Notes: generated by a model not told the origin, from the letters alone. Shown: positions 25,998 to 35,415, numbered from the stretch's first letter. The stretch is DNA of 64,000 nt from Actinomyces sp. ICM47 (GCF_000278725.1 NZ_ALCA01000111.1:1-64000); one strand, 5' to 3'. Numbers and translations are program-made.

Positions 25998-27994
25998 AGG
26001 TTCGCGATCTCCACGTGAACGGGGTTATCGGTGTCGATGCCCCAGACGGTCCGGTAGAAGGCCAGCTCCGACAGCAGCGCATCCTTAATGTTGACGGCCG
26101 AACGGAAGCGGTGTCCCTCACCCTCGTAGAGCTTGAGGGCGACAGCGCTGCCGTTAGCGCGTAGAGCCTCATACATTTCCTGTGCCTGCGAGGCAGGCAC
26201 CACCGGGTCTGCGGTGCCCTGCAGGAGCAGCAGGGGGGCCGTGATCTCCGCAACGTGGTTGATCGGCGAGCGCTGTGTCCACACCGGATCCGACCTGTCG
26301 AACGTGCCAAGCAGAATACCGTCGTAGTGCGACTCGAACTTGTGGCTGGTCTCCGCCAACTTCGCCAGGTCCGCGATACCTGAGAAGGAAGCGCCAGCGG
26401 TGAACACATCGGAGGAGGCGAGCGCGTTGAGCACGGTGAAGCCGCCGGACGAACGTCCACGGATAGCAATGCGTCGGGGATCGACGCGGCCCAGGTCGAT
26501 GAGGTACTGAGCGCCGTCAATGCAATCCTGAACGTCCATGACGCCCCAATTTCCGTTGAGACGCTCACGGTAGGGGCGACCAAAGGACGTCGACCCACGG
26601 AAGTTCACGTCCAGGACAGCGAAACCGCGGCTAGTCCAGTACTGGAAAGGTATCTGCAGGCCGGGGCGCACCGCGCTGGTCGGGCCACCGTGCACGTTGA
26701 CAATGAGCGGGGGCAGCTCGCCCTCGGGAGCCTCAAAGTCGGGGTTCACGGGCGCATAGTAGAAGCCGTGCGCTTCCTCACCGTCCGAGGTCTTCCACGT
26801 GATCATCTCAGCGGTGGAGACCAAGGCGGTGGGAACCTCGGCCTCAGAAGAAGGACGCAGCACCTTCGTCTTGCCGCGCGACACCTCAATAATCGCCGGC
26901 GTGTGCGTGGCGGAGTCAGCCAGGAAGACGACGCGGCCGTCAGCGGCAGCGACGTTACCGATGGGCCACCAGCCGGTCGCCCATTCCTCGGTCATGCCGT
27001 TGTCGATGCGCACGGTACCGATGTGCCACACCTGGTCCTCGGCCCACGAGCACACCAGGTAGTCGTTATCGAAGTTGTCGTAGGAGTGTAGGCCGAGATG
27101 CCAGTGCGGGTGTGAGAACGCGCGCTTGCCTGGGTGCAGGGCGCGGGTACGCAGACGCGACGTCCACGCGTTCGGGTCCTCGCCGTCCTTCCACGTGAAG
27201 CCCTGGGTGCGGTACAGGTTCGCCCAGCCGGAGGCATCATCCACGTGAATGAGTTCGCCGTCGAGCGTCCAACGCGGCTCGTAGACACACACGCCCGGCT
27301 GATCGACGAGGACGACCTCCTGGTCGATGGTGCCCTCAAAAGTCAGGGACGCCACGTGCAGCTGCGAGTAGGTCCACGGCATGTTCGGGTGGTTCCACGA
27401 GATCCATGCCAGCTTCGTGCCATCCGGGGACACCGTTGGAGCCTGCGCGAAGTCGGTCCCGCCGAAGACGGGAATGATGGCGTCGTTATTTCGGGCCGCC
27501 GAACCGTCCAGCGGAATTGCCACGATGGAGTTGACGGGTTCGCCTTCGCCCGAGTGATCCTCGGCCACCGCGTAGACGAGGCCACGCACGTCGGCAATCC
27601 AGAAGTCGCCGTAACGAACCTGAGACAGGGTCGTCAGCGGTCGTATGCCGCGGCGCGGCTCCGCCGTATCAAAGGCGTACACGCGTCCGTCGGTGCGATC
27701 CGAGAAAACAATGACGCCGTGGTGCACCGCGTACGCCTTGCCGCCATACTCATGGACGCGGGTGCCAATGTCTGGCAGACGCACACCGTCGATCAGCGGC
27801 AAGACCTCTCCCGTCTCACCGGTGCTCCGACGGCGCAGGAGTGTGCCACGCCCGCCCTCAAGCGGATGACCCTCCACCCAGTAGGTATCTGGCCCGTCCA
27901 CGCGAACCTGGGATAGAGTGACGGATCGAGCAGTGAACGAGTTGCCCGTGATCGGGGACTTCCAGACGCCGTGGGGTGCGACGGTAACGGACAT
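25994..27994 (-). CDS. S9-family serine peptidase (prolyl oligopeptidase/DPP-like)
   Basis: 666-residue cytosolic peptidase with a beta-propeller-like N-terminal part (repeated WD-type strands to about residue 390) and an alpha/beta-hydrolase C-terminal domain. Catalytic triad candidates: Ser in RGRSSGGFTVLNALA, Asp in LLQGTADPVVPASQA, His in YEGEGHRFRSA. The HGGPTSAVRPG oxyanion segment precedes the nucleophile. Start at ATG 27994, with AAGGAGG four bases upstream; the frame is open 10 codons further. Couples by a GTGA overlap to the ClC gene. Likely an acylaminoacyl or dipeptidyl peptidase; specificity unresolved. No signal peptide. Confidence 0.88.
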   Translation of the reverse strand: MSVTVAPHGVWKSPITGNSFTARSVTLSQVRVDGPDTYWVEGHPLEGGRGTLLRRRSTGETGEVLPLIDGVRLPDIGTRVHEYGGKAYAVHHGVIVFSDRTDGRVYAFDTAEPRRGIRPLTTLSQVRYGDFWIADVRGLVYAVAEDHSGEGEPVNSIVAIPLDGSAARNNDAIIPVFGGTDFAQAPTVSPDGTKLAWISWNHPNMPWTYSQLHVASLTFEGTIDQEVVLVDQPGVCVYEPRWTLDGELIHVDDASGWANLYRTQGFTWKDGEDPNAWTSRLRTRALHPGKRAFSHPHWHLGLHSYDNFDNDYLVCSWAEDQVWHIGTVRIDNGMTEEWATGWWPIGNVAAADGRVVFLADSATHTPAIIEVSRGKTKVLRPSSEAEVPTALVSTAEMITWKTSDGEEAHGFYYAPVNPDFEAPEGELPPLIVNVHGGPTSAVRPGLQIPFQYWTSRGFAVLDVNFRGSTSFGRPYRERLNGNWGVMDVQDCIDGAQYLIDLGRVDPRRIAIRGRSSGGFTVLNALASSDVFTAGASFSGIADLAKLAETSHKFESHYDGILLGTFDRSDPVWTQRSPINHVAEITAPLLLLQGTADPVVPASQAQEMYEALRANGSAVALKLYEGEGHRFRSAVNIKDALLSELAFYRTVWGIDTDNPVHVEIANL

Positions 27995-28113
27995 AGTGCC
28001 TCCTTGAGCGGTATGGCGAGCCAATACTCCTATCTTAATGCGCCCGCTAGGGGCCTGCGTGCATCGGGACCCGTGCGCGAATAATTTGATCTGTAGGTGA
28101 GACGCTGGGCATC

Positions 28114-28119
28114 TACACT
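28114..28119 (+). promoter_or_regulatory. -10 element of the dxs promoter
   Basis: TACACT seven bases before the dxs ATG at 28127. No Shine-Dalgarno sequence lies between them, pointing to a leaderless mRNA. Confidence 0.45.
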
Positions 28120-28126
28120 AGAAGCC

Positions 28127-30028
28127 ATGTCTGGAGCACTAAGCACGCGTGACTTGCTGTCGCGCTGTACCACCCCTCGGGAGCTGCGTCGCCTCGAGCG
28201 GGAACAGCTGGATCAGTTGGCGGCGCAAATCCGCGCCTTTCTGATCGACAACGTGTCGCGCACGGGCGGTCACCTCGGCCCGAACCTTGGTGTCGTCGAG
28301 CTGACGATTGGCTTGCATCGCGTGTTCCGCTCCCCCCAGGACACGATCGTCTTCGACACGGGGCATCAGGCCTACGTGCATAAGCTGCTCACGGGGCGCC
28401 AGGATTTCTCCTCGCTGCGCTGCCCGGGCGGATTGTCGGGCTATCCGTCGCGCTCCGAATCCGAGCACGACGTGTTGGAGTCCTCCCATGCCTCGGCGTC
28501 GCTGGCGTGGGTGGACGGGATTTCACGCGAGAAACACCGACATGGGGAACGCACGTGGACGGTCGGTGTCATCGGTGATGGCGCGCTCACGGGTGGCTTG
28601 GCGTGGGAGGCTCTCAACAACATCGCGGCCTCGAAGCACCGTCGCATTGTCATCGTCGTCAATGACAACGGTCGCTCCTACGCTCCGACTATCGGCGGCC
28701 TCGCTGACCACTTGGACGCGCTGCGCACCTCCGCCGGCTACGAGAAGGCGCTTGCGTGGGGTAAGCAACATCTTCTCAGCCATGGGACGCCGGGGCGCGC
28801 CGCCTACGATGCATTGCACGGCCTGAAGACTGGACTCAAGGATGCTCTCTTGCCGCAGGTCATGTTCGAGGATCTGGGCCTCAAATACATCGGTCCTGTG
28901 AATGGGCACGATATCGCCGCCGTGGAGACAGCTTTGCGTCGTGCGCGGATGCTCGAAGAACCCGTTATCGTTCACGTCATCACGGAGAAGGGACGCGGTT
29001 ACAAGCCCGCCGAGAAAGACATCGCTGATCGCTTCCATGCCGTTGGCCCGATTCACCCGGAGACGGGCCTGCCCGTCGCCCCTGAACGCTTTGGCTGGAC
29101 CGGCGTCTTCGCGGACGAGATCTGCGCCCAGGCCGCGACGCGCACGGATATCGTCGGGATTACTGCCGCGATGATGCTGCCGGTTGGTCTGGGTCCCATG
29201 CACGAGGCCTACCCGGGTCGCGTGATCGATGTGGGCATCGCGGAGGCTGAGGCGGTCGCCTCCGCTGCAGGCATGGCCTACGAGGGTGCGCATCCCGTTG
29301 TCGCCCTGTACGCGACATTCCTGAACCGCGCTTTCGACCAGCTTCTCATGGACATTGCTTTGCACAAGGCGGGCGTCACGCTTGTCCTTGATCGAGCGGG
29401 AATTACGGGGGCGGACGGTGCATCCCACAACGGCGTCTGGGATATCGCGATGTGCTCGCTGATCCCCGGGCTGCGTCTTGCCGCACCCCGCGACGAGGAC
29501 ACGCTGCGCGGCCAGCTGCGTGAAGCACTCGACGTCGGCGATGCGCCCACCGTCCTGCGCTACCGCAAGGGTGCCCTGCCTGAGCCGATGCCCGCGCTGC
29601 GCAGCGTTGGGGGAGTGGATGTTCTCCTCGACGAGGCCTGCCCGTCCTCACCCGCCAAAGTACTGATCGTGGGAACCGGAGCATGCGCGCCCGACGCCAT
29701 TGAGGCGGGGGGACGACTGGCCGCAGACGGCATCAGCGTCACCGTCGTGGACCCCCGCTGGCTCATCCCCATTTCGTCCGGTCTGGTGGACATGGCCGCC
29801 GACTACGACGCCGTGATCACGGTCGAGGACGGCATCGTGCACGGCGGCTTCGGCTGGGCGCTGCGCGACGCTCTCGCGGAATCTGGAATACCCGTGCGCT
29901 GCCTCGGCGTCCCCCAGGGATTCCCCGAGCACGGGGAACGTTCCCGGATGATCGCTGACTTTGGCTACGACGCGGACGGCATTGAGGCGACGGCTCGCGG
30001 CCTCGTGAGCGTGGTCGCAGCGCGCTGA
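28127..30028 (+). CDS. dxs: 1-Deoxy-D-xylulose-5-phosphate synthase
   Basis: 633-residue thiamine-diphosphate enzyme condensing pyruvate with glyceraldehyde-3-phosphate, first step of the MEP isoprenoid pathway. N-terminal TPP domain: TGGHLGPNLGVVELT, FDTGHQAYVHKLLTGR, the GDGALTGGLAWEALNN diphosphate motif; central pyrimidine-binding domain with IDVGIAEAEAVASAAGMA, LDRAGITGADGASHNG; C-terminal transketolase domain from about residue 500. The start is set at ATG 28127 from the leaderless promoter; a GTG 10 codons earlier exists. Single gene followed by a convergent RNase D gene, with no clear terminator. Confidence 0.95.
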   Translation: MSGALSTRDLLSRCTTPRELRRLEREQLDQLAAQIRAFLIDNVSRTGGHLGPNLGVVELTIGLHRVFRSPQDTIVFDTGHQAYVHKLLTGRQDFSSLRCPGGLSGYPSRSESEHDVLESSHASASLAWVDGISREKHRHGERTWTVGVIGDGALTGGLAWEALNNIAASKHRRIVIVVNDNGRSYAPTIGGLADHLDALRTSAGYEKALAWGKQHLLSHGTPGRAAYDALHGLKTGLKDALLPQVMFEDLGLKYIGPVNGHDIAAVETALRRARMLEEPVIVHVITEKGRGYKPAEKDIADRFHAVGPIHPETGLPVAPERFGWTGVFADEICAQAATRTDIVGITAAMMLPVGLGPMHEAYPGRVIDVGIAEAEAVASAAGMAYEGAHPVVALYATFLNRAFDQLLMDIALHKAGVTLVLDRAGITGADGASHNGVWDIAMCSLIPGLRLAAPRDEDTLRGQLREALDVGDAPTVLRYRKGALPEPMPALRSVGGVDVLLDEACPSSPAKVLIVGTGACAPDAIEAGGRLAADGISVTVVDPRWLIPISSGLVDMAADYDAVITVEDGIVHGGFGWALRDALAESGIPVRCLGVPQGFPEHGERSRMIADFGYDADGIEATARGLVSVVAAR

Positions 30029-30125
30029 CGCACGTTACTCGGGCGAGCCGACCCGAATGGATCAGCGAATGGTGGGGCTTCGACGCACACGCGCCGCACA
30101 CATACCCATGCGTCGAGCGGACCCC

Positions 30126-31370
30126 TCAGACGCCGAGTGCGTCACACACCGGGTCGAGTGTGAGATCGATCTGCCAGTCCCTGGCTCCGCGCGTCACCAT
30201 ACGCTCCTCGACCTCGTCACCGGATGGACGCGAAGGATCCAGGGGCGCCCACGCGAGGTAGCGTTGCACCTGCGGAGCCAGCACCACCTCGGGTGCCAGC
30301 CCCACGCTGGCCGCCACCGAGGCGACCGCACGACGAACGACTCCCAGGCGCGCAGCCGAGGCCTCGTCGATGCGAACCCATTGGCGCGGTTCCGGGATCG
30401 AGCCGGGCTGCACTGGCTTGCGCTTGGGCGGCAGCTCGTCCTCGGTCAAAGCGGCCACGGACGCGAGCGCGCGCATCCACTCATCCTCGTACTGTCGGGC
30501 GATGGGGGAGCGGAACTCGTTGATGGACATGAGGGCACGCTTGTTGCGAGGCGGATTCGACGCCGCACGTACGAGCGCCGCGTTACGTACCAGACGCCCC
30601 GGGGACATGTCGATACGACGCGCGATTGACTCACGGGTCTCCCACAGCGCCTTGAGGACACCCAGACCTCGGCGCGAACGGATCTTGCCGGCCCCGGGGA
30701 GGGAACGCCACCGATCAGGCTTCGCGGTCGGCGGCTTGACGCTGAGTGCGTGCGCGAACTCCTGCTGCGCCCACTCCCAACGCCCCATCTGATCCAAGCG
30801 CTTCGACAGGCGGTAATACAGCTCCGTGAGCAGCTCGACGTCGAGCGCCGCGTAGCGTAGCCACTCCTTGGGCAGAGGGCGCACCGACCAATCCGATGCC
30901 TGATGATCCTTCACGAGGCCCAAGCCCAACACCTGCTCAGCCACCGCCGCCAGACCGAAACGCTCCAAACCCACGAGGCGAGCGGCAATCTCCGTGTCGA
31001 ACAGAGCGGACGGACGCAGACCCACCTGACGCAGATTCGGCAGATCCTGCAGACAATCGTGCAGCAGCCACACGTCCTCAACACCGGGCTGCAACACCGA
31101 CAGATCCGGCAGCGCATGGGTGTCAATCAGGAACGAGCCAACGTCCTCGCGGCGGATCTGAACCAGATACGGGTCCGAACCATAACGGAACCCCTGCGCG
31201 CGCTCCACGTCCAGCGCAATCGGCGTCGAACCCTGTGCCAGCGCGCGTGCGGCCTTCTCGAGGCCTTCTCGGGTATCAATGACGGCAGGGGTCCCCCCAC
31301 GTGGCTGAGCGATAAGCTCCGGGTTATCCGTATCGCCCTGCGGCAAGCCACCGCCATTGTTTACCAGCAC
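30126..31370 (-). CDS. rnd: Ribonuclease D-like 3'-5' exonuclease with HRDC domain
   Basis: 414-residue RNase D-type exonuclease for 3' trimming of stable RNA. DEDD exonuclease domain: PIALDVERAQGFRYG (motif I), LLHDCLQDLPNLRQVG (motif II), and YAALDVELLTELYYRL (motif III with Tyr). Residues about 215-290 form the HRDC domain, and the C-terminal 100 residues are an actinobacterial extension. GTG start directly follows the DUF3000 stop with no gap, so the two are cotranslated. Confidence 0.9.
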   Translation of the reverse strand: MLVNNGGGLPQGDTDNPELIAQPRGGTPAVIDTREGLEKAARALAQGSTPIALDVERAQGFRYGSDPYLVQIRREDVGSFLIDTHALPDLSVLQPGVEDVWLLHDCLQDLPNLRQVGLRPSALFDTEIAARLVGLERFGLAAVAEQVLGLGLVKDHQASDWSVRPLPKEWLRYAALDVELLTELYYRLSKRLDQMGRWEWAQQEFAHALSVKPPTAKPDRWRSLPGAGKIRSRRGLGVLKALWETRESIARRIDMSPGRLVRNAALVRAASNPPRNKRALMSINEFRSPIARQYEDEWMRALASVAALTEDELPPKRKPVQPGSIPEPRQWVRIDEASAARLGVVRRAVASVAASVGLAPEVVLAPQVQRYLAWAPLDPSRPSGDEVEERMVTRGARDWQIDLTLDPVCDALGV

Positions 31371-31925
31371 TCAAACTCCTTCGAGGTGACGGGTAGGAAC
31401 GATGCCGGCCGTCTTGCGCATGGCGTCCGCCCACCCGAATAGATGCTCCCCAAGATACTCGCTATTGGGCGTCCACGAGGCTCGGACCTCGACAAACAGG
31501 GACGAGCCTCGCAGCTCCAGTCCACCGAACGCCTCGCTCATCTCACGAGTGACCGTGCCCGTGATGTCGTGGAAACCAGCGCCCGCGCCGTCAAGACAAT
31601 CGAGCATCCACCCCCACACGCCCTCCGACAACATCGGATCGACGGCCATGATGGAATCCACCTGAGTGCGCATCTGACACACGATGCGGAACGTGCCATT
31701 CCAGCCGAGCTGGCCCACAGGGTCGTGCAACACGACCATGCGGCCAGTCGACAAAGGCTGTCCAGCGCTGTCCTCATCGATCGTGCGCATCGCGAGCGCA
31801 GCTGTAAAAGGAGCCAGCCGCCGAGGCGGTGGCACCTCCTCGAGGAGGATATGCGGCAGGTGGGAGGCCTGTCGCAGGGACAGCAGGGCCCGAACAAAGT
31901 CCTCGGGCACCGCGTTCTCATTCAC
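31371..31925 (-). CDS. DUF3000 family protein
   Basis: 184-residue protein of the actinobacterial DUF3000 family, upstream of and adjacent to the RNase D gene, an order conserved in actinobacteria. Markers: ILLEEVPPPRRLAPF near residue 27, RFRIVCQMRTQVDSI-like strand region, and the C-terminal LRGSSLFVEVRASWTP. No known activity. Weak ribosome binding site; the ATG at 31925 was kept as the first reasonable start. Confidence 0.85.
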   Translation of the reverse strand: MNENAVPEDFVRALLSLRQASHLPHILLEEVPPPRRLAPFTAALAMRTIDEDSAGQPLSTGRMVVLHDPVGQLGWNGTFRIVCQMRTQVDSIMAVDPMLSEGVWGWMLDCLDGAGAGFHDITGTVTREMSEAFGGLELRGSSLFVEVRASWTPNSEYLGEHLFGWADAMRKTAGIVPTRHLEGV

Positions 31926-31982
31926 GATTGAAATCGTACGGGTGTCATCTTGTCTTTTGTTACAGACGCGCCGCGCGGGGCC

Positions 31983-32027
31983 ATCTCGATAAGTAGCGGG
32001 TACGTGTTTCCTGCAACGTATCGAGAT
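31983..32027. terminator. Inverted repeat downstream of glgX
   Basis: Nine-base arms ATCTCGATA (31983-31991) and TATCGAGAT (32019-32027) around a 27-nt centre, 13 bases beyond the glgX stop on the minus strand. Weak terminator or processing structure. Confidence 0.3.
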
Positions 32028-32039
32028 GACCCCTAGGTT

Positions 32040-34151
32040 TTACAGGCCGCGCGGATTGCGCAGAATGAAGGCGGTATGTGGCCTGACATGGACGGTGTCT
32101 CCCGAGCGGTAGTCTCGGTGGTCATCGTCGCCCGCCGTGTCAACAACCGTGTGCCACAGGGACCCATACTTTGCGTCGGGGAGTGTAAAGTCAACCGCTT
32201 CCGGCGCAGCGTTGATCAGCAGCAGGAAATCGTCGTCGAGGATCCGGCGTCCGTCGGCATCGGGTTCACGAATCGCATCCCCGTTGTAGAAGACCATCGT
32301 TGAGCGCGCCCACGGCTGGTTCCATTCCTCTTCCGTCATGTGCGTGCCAGCGGGTGTAAACCACTCGATCTCACCCAGCTCAGACTCGCCGCCACGCTTG
32401 GCAGGCCCTTCGAGGAAGCGGCGGCGGCGCATGACCGGGTGATCGCGGCGCAGATGGATCAGGTCGCGCGTGAACTGCAGGAGCTTGTGGTCGTGCTTGT
32501 CCAGGTTCCAGTCGATCCACGACAGCTCATTGTCCTGGCAATACGCGTTGTTGTTGCCGCGCTGGGTGCGACCTAGTTCATCGCCGTGGGCGATCATCGG
32601 TACGCCCTGGGAGAACATGAGGGTCGTCAGGAAGTTGCGCTGCTGGCGGTAGCGCAACTCAATGATGTCCTTGTCATCCGTGTTGCCCTCGGTGCCACAG
32701 TTCCACGACCGGTTATCGTTCGCGCCGTCCGCGCCGCCCTCACCGTTCGCCTCGTTGTGTTTCTCGTTGTAGGACACGAGGTCGCGCAGCGTGAAGCCGT
32801 CGTGGGCAACGACGAAGTTGATGGATGCCATCGGCTTGCGGCCCGTCGTCCCATACAGGTCCGAGGAACCCGCCAAACGGGACGCGAAGCCGGGCAACGA
32901 GGAGAATTCGCCGCGCCAGAAGTCACGCACCGTGTCGCGGTATCTCCCGTTCCACTCCGACCACAGGGGAGGGAAGCCGCCCACCTGGTAGCCGTCCGCG
33001 CCCACGTCCCAGGGCTCAGCAATCAGCTTGACCTGCGAGACGATCGGGTCCTGGTGGATAAGGTCGAAGAATGCGGAGAGTCGGTCGACCTCAGCGAACT
33101 GGCGGGCAAGCGTGGAGGCTAGATCGAAGCGGAAGCCGTCGACGTGCATCTCGGTCACCCAGTAGCGCAGGGAGTCCATGATGAGCTGGAGGACCTGAGG
33201 GGAACTCATGAGCAGGGAGTTGCCCGTTCCCGTCGTGTCGAAGTAGTGGCGGCGATCCCCATCCACGAGGCGGTAATACGACGGGTTGTCAATGCCGCGG
33301 AATGACAGCGTCGGACCCATGTGGTTGCCCTCAGCTGTGTGGTTGTAGACAACATCGAGGATGACCTCGATATTTGCGGCGTGCAGTGCTTTGACCATCG
33401 CCTTGAACTCTGAGACCTGTGCGCCGGGTTCGCGGCTGGCCGCGTAGGCGTTGTGCGGAGCGAAGTATCCGATCGTGTTGTAGCCCCAGTAGTTCGACAG
33501 CCCCTTGGCCTGGAGCGTCGTATCGTTCGTGAACTGGTGGATTGGCATGAGCTCGACCGTGGTGACGCCCAGCTTTGTCAGATGCTCAATGATCGCGGGA
33601 TGTGCCATACCGGCGTAGGTGCCGCGCAGCTCTTCTGGCACGTCCGGGTGGCGCATCGTCATGCCCTTGATGTGTGCCTCGTAGATGATCGACTCCGAGT
33701 AGTCGTGACCCGGGCTGTGGTCGCCCTGCCAGTCGAAGAAGGGATTGACGACGATGGAGTGCATCGTGGCGGCGGCGGAATCCCCGCCCTTCAGGACGAG
33801 GGGATCGTCGGAACAGTAGGAGAGGAGGGAGAGGGAATCCTTCAGCTGGCCCTCAATAGCCTTAGCGTAGGGGTCGAGTAGGAGCTTGGAAGGGTCGCAG
33901 CGCAGACCGTTCATGGGATCCCATGGTCCGTCGATGCGGTAGCCGTAGCGCTGGCCAGCGCGCACCTGCGGCACGTAGACATGCCACACGTAGGCGTCCA
34001 CCTCCGTCATGGGGATGCGCATTTCGTTCAGGTCGTCATCGAGCAGGCACAGCGTGACTGCGGTGGCGACCGATGAGTAGATCGCGAAGTTGGTGCCGGT
34101 TCCATCAAAGGTGGCGCCCAGCGGGTACGCCTTACCAGGTCGAGTTTCCAT
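32040..34151 (-). CDS. glgX: Glycogen debranching enzyme GlgX (GH13)
   Basis: 703-residue isoamylase-type debranching enzyme hydrolysing alpha-1,6 branches of phosphorylase-limited glycogen. N-terminal CBM48-like domain (GATFDGTGTNFAIYSSV), then the GH13 barrel: DVVYNHTAEGN, nucleophile in DGFRFDLASTLA, acid/base Glu in LIAEPWDVG, and VAHDGFTLRDLVSYNEKHN. The conserved GRTQRGNNNAYCQDNELSW region is present. Start taken at ATG 34151 (METRPGKAYPLG), the usual N terminus; a TTG 10 codons upstream is the alternative. Works with glgC and the synthase located 20 kb downstream. Confidence 0.92.
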   Translation of the reverse strand: METRPGKAYPLGATFDGTGTNFAIYSSVATAVTLCLLDDDLNEMRIPMTEVDAYVWHVYVPQVRAGQRYGYRIDGPWDPMNGLRCDPSKLLLDPYAKAIEGQLKDSLSLLSYCSDDPLVLKGGDSAAATMHSIVVNPFFDWQGDHSPGHDYSESIIYEAHIKGMTMRHPDVPEELRGTYAGMAHPAIIEHLTKLGVTTVELMPIHQFTNDTTLQAKGLSNYWGYNTIGYFAPHNAYAASREPGAQVSEFKAMVKALHAANIEVILDVVYNHTAEGNHMGPTLSFRGIDNPSYYRLVDGDRRHYFDTTGTGNSLLMSSPQVLQLIMDSLRYWVTEMHVDGFRFDLASTLARQFAEVDRLSAFFDLIHQDPIVSQVKLIAEPWDVGADGYQVGGFPPLWSEWNGRYRDTVRDFWRGEFSSLPGFASRLAGSSDLYGTTGRKPMASINFVVAHDGFTLRDLVSYNEKHNEANGEGGADGANDNRSWNCGTEGNTDDKDIIELRYRQQRNFLTTLMFSQGVPMIAHGDELGRTQRGNNNAYCQDNELSWIDWNLDKHDHKLLQFTRDLIHLRRDHPVMRRRRFLEGPAKRGGESELGEIEWFTPAGTHMTEEEWNQPWARSTMVFYNGDAIREPDADGRRILDDDFLLLINAAPEAVDFTLPDAKYGSLWHTVVDTAGDDDHRDYRSGDTVHVRPHTAFILRNPRGL

Positions 34152-34237
34152 ACGAATAAGGGTGGCATGAACACCGCACAACTGGTGATAATCCGGGCAA
34201 AAATGAGCATGTGACTTGGATTACTGTGGTTTCGTTT

Positions 34238-34266
34238 TGCATTCTCGCCGGAAGGTCTGTTAAGGT
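34238..34266 (+). promoter_or_regulatory. Promoter of the tRNA array
   Basis: TTGCAT (34238-34243), a 17-nt spacer, then TAAGGT (34261-34266), 39 bases before the first tRNA. A dyad GGAACG-GAAA-CGTTCC lies at 34281-34296 between promoter and tRNA, possibly a processing or regulatory element. Confidence 0.5.
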
Positions 34267-34305
34267 TTTACCCGTTGCAAGGAACGGAAACGTTCCGGAG
34301 ACAAC

Positions 34306-34378
34306 GCGGATGTGGCTCAGTTGGTAGAGCATCACCTTGCCAAGGTGAGGGTCGCGGGTTCGAGTCCCGTCATCCGCT
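34306..34378 (+). tRNA. tRNA-Gly (GCC), copy 1
   Basis: 73-nt cloverleaf with acceptor stem GCGGATG/CATCCGC, anticodon loop TTGCCAA (anticodon GCC), T arm GGTTCGAGTCC. Encoded CCA is absent. Confidence 0.93.
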
Positions 34379-34379
34379 C

Positions 34380-34451
34380 GGGCGATTGGCGCAGCGGGAG
34401 CGCGCTTCCCTGACACGGAAGAGGTCACTGGTTCGATCCCAGTATCGCCCA
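34380..34451 (+). tRNA. tRNA-Val (GAC)
   Basis: 72-nt cloverleaf with acceptor stem GGGCGAT/ATCGCCC, anticodon loop CTGACAC (anticodon GAC). Begins one base after the preceding tRNA. Confidence 0.92.
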
Positions 34452-34503
34452 CGGAAACCCCTTGGGGTTATCGGGCATTAGCCCAGCCGCACAAGCGGTT
34501 CAC

Positions 34504-34576
34504 GCGGATGTGGCTCAGTTGGTAGAGCATCACCTTGCCAAGGTGAGGGTCGCGGGTTCGAGTCCCGTCATCCGCT
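34504..34576 (+). tRNA. tRNA-Gly (GCC), copy 2
   Basis: 73 nt identical to the first tRNA-Gly of the array. Together with the two near-identical valine tRNAs, this suggests a tandem duplication of a Gly-Val unit. Confidence 0.93.
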
Positions 34577-34610
34577 CTCAATCGGGAATCCACACGATCC
34601 CATTGGGCGT

Positions 34611-34681
34611 GGTGGGTTGGCCGAGAGGCGAGGCAGCGGCCTGCAAAGCCGTATACACGGGTTCGAATCCCGTACCCACCT
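34611..34681 (+). tRNA. tRNA-Cys (GCA)
   Basis: 71-nt cloverleaf with acceptor stem GGTGGGT/ACCCACC and anticodon loop CTGCAAA (anticodon GCA). Confidence 0.92.
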
Positions 34682-34682
34682 C

Positions 34683-34754
34683 GGGCGATTGGCGCAGGGG
34701 TAGCGCGCTTCCTTCACACGGAAGAGGTCACTGGTTCGATCCCAGTATCGCCCA
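34683..34754 (+). tRNA. tRNA-Val (CAC)
   Basis: 72-nt cloverleaf with acceptor stem GGGCGAT/ATCGCCC and anticodon loop TTCACAC (anticodon CAC). Differs from the upstream tRNA-Val mainly in the D loop and anticodon. Gly-Cys-Val clusters are a common actinobacterial arrangement. Confidence 0.92.
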
Positions 34755-34763
34755 CCATATTAG

Positions 34764-34787
34764 CCGGACCATAGGGTCCGGTTTTTT
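34764..34787 (+). terminator. Rho-independent terminator of the tRNA array
   Basis: CCGGACC-ATAG-GGTCCGG followed by six T residues, ten bases after the last tRNA. Confidence 0.9.
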
Positions 34788-34830
34788 CGTATTTTCCCTC
34801 ATGCTGCGTGATGTTGCGGGGTTATCGGGT

Positions 34831-35405
34831 TATAGGACACTACGTGTTGCTGGAGTGTTGACTTTTCGTTGTGCTGGTGCGGGAAAGTCGGTGTTTTAGT
34901 TGGTTGGGACCAACTATGAGGATGGACAAATCGTGTTGCTAGCAGGGTGACTTTTCGGCTTTGTCGCGCGGGAAAGTCGCTGTTGTAGGTGGTCGTGTTT
35001 GCCTAGTTCCTGTGAATGCTGCATCGCGGGCCTGTGTGTGGGTGCCCCATGATCCGTCATGGATTGGCCGTGTGCGACAGCGACCTGGGTTCCAACGCGT
35101 CCCGCATGTGAACCCGCTGTTTCGCACGTGGGCCGTCTGTTCCGCACGTTAACCCGCTGTTCCGTACGTGGGCGGGGTTGCCCAGACTCGGAATAGCGGG
35201 TCCACGTGAGGATGAGACAGCCCAGACTCGGAATAGTAGGCCCACGTGCGGACGAGAAGGGCATACCAAGGCGCGCAAGGTACGAACCCAGCAACACGAC
35301 ATGTCCTATAAGCCGAAGGATGGACACATCGTGTTGCTGGGGTGGTGACTTGTCGGCTGTGTTGCGCGGGAAAGTCGCTGTTGTGGGTGGTCGTGTTTGC
35401 CGTGT
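34831..35405. repeat. Family of degenerate dispersed repeats (direct and inverted copies)
   Basis: A unit of roughly 75-90 bases recurs at about 34831, 34916 and 35317. It contains GGACA...CGTGTTGCT, then GACTT-T/G-TC, GCGGGAAAGTC and often GTGGTCGTGTTTGCC. The segment GACTTTTC...GAAAGTC is partly self-complementary in each copy. Inverted copies of its start lie at 35288-35306 and near 35706-35730; the former pairs with 35322-35340 (17 of 19 positions). A separate direct repeat, CCCAGACTCGGAATAG, occurs at about 35189 and 35221. Confidence 0.6.
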
Positions 35406-35415
35406 TCCCGGATTT

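Noticed and set aside
34462-34899. 145-residue open frame on the plus strand
   Set aside because: It runs through three tRNA genes and the terminator.
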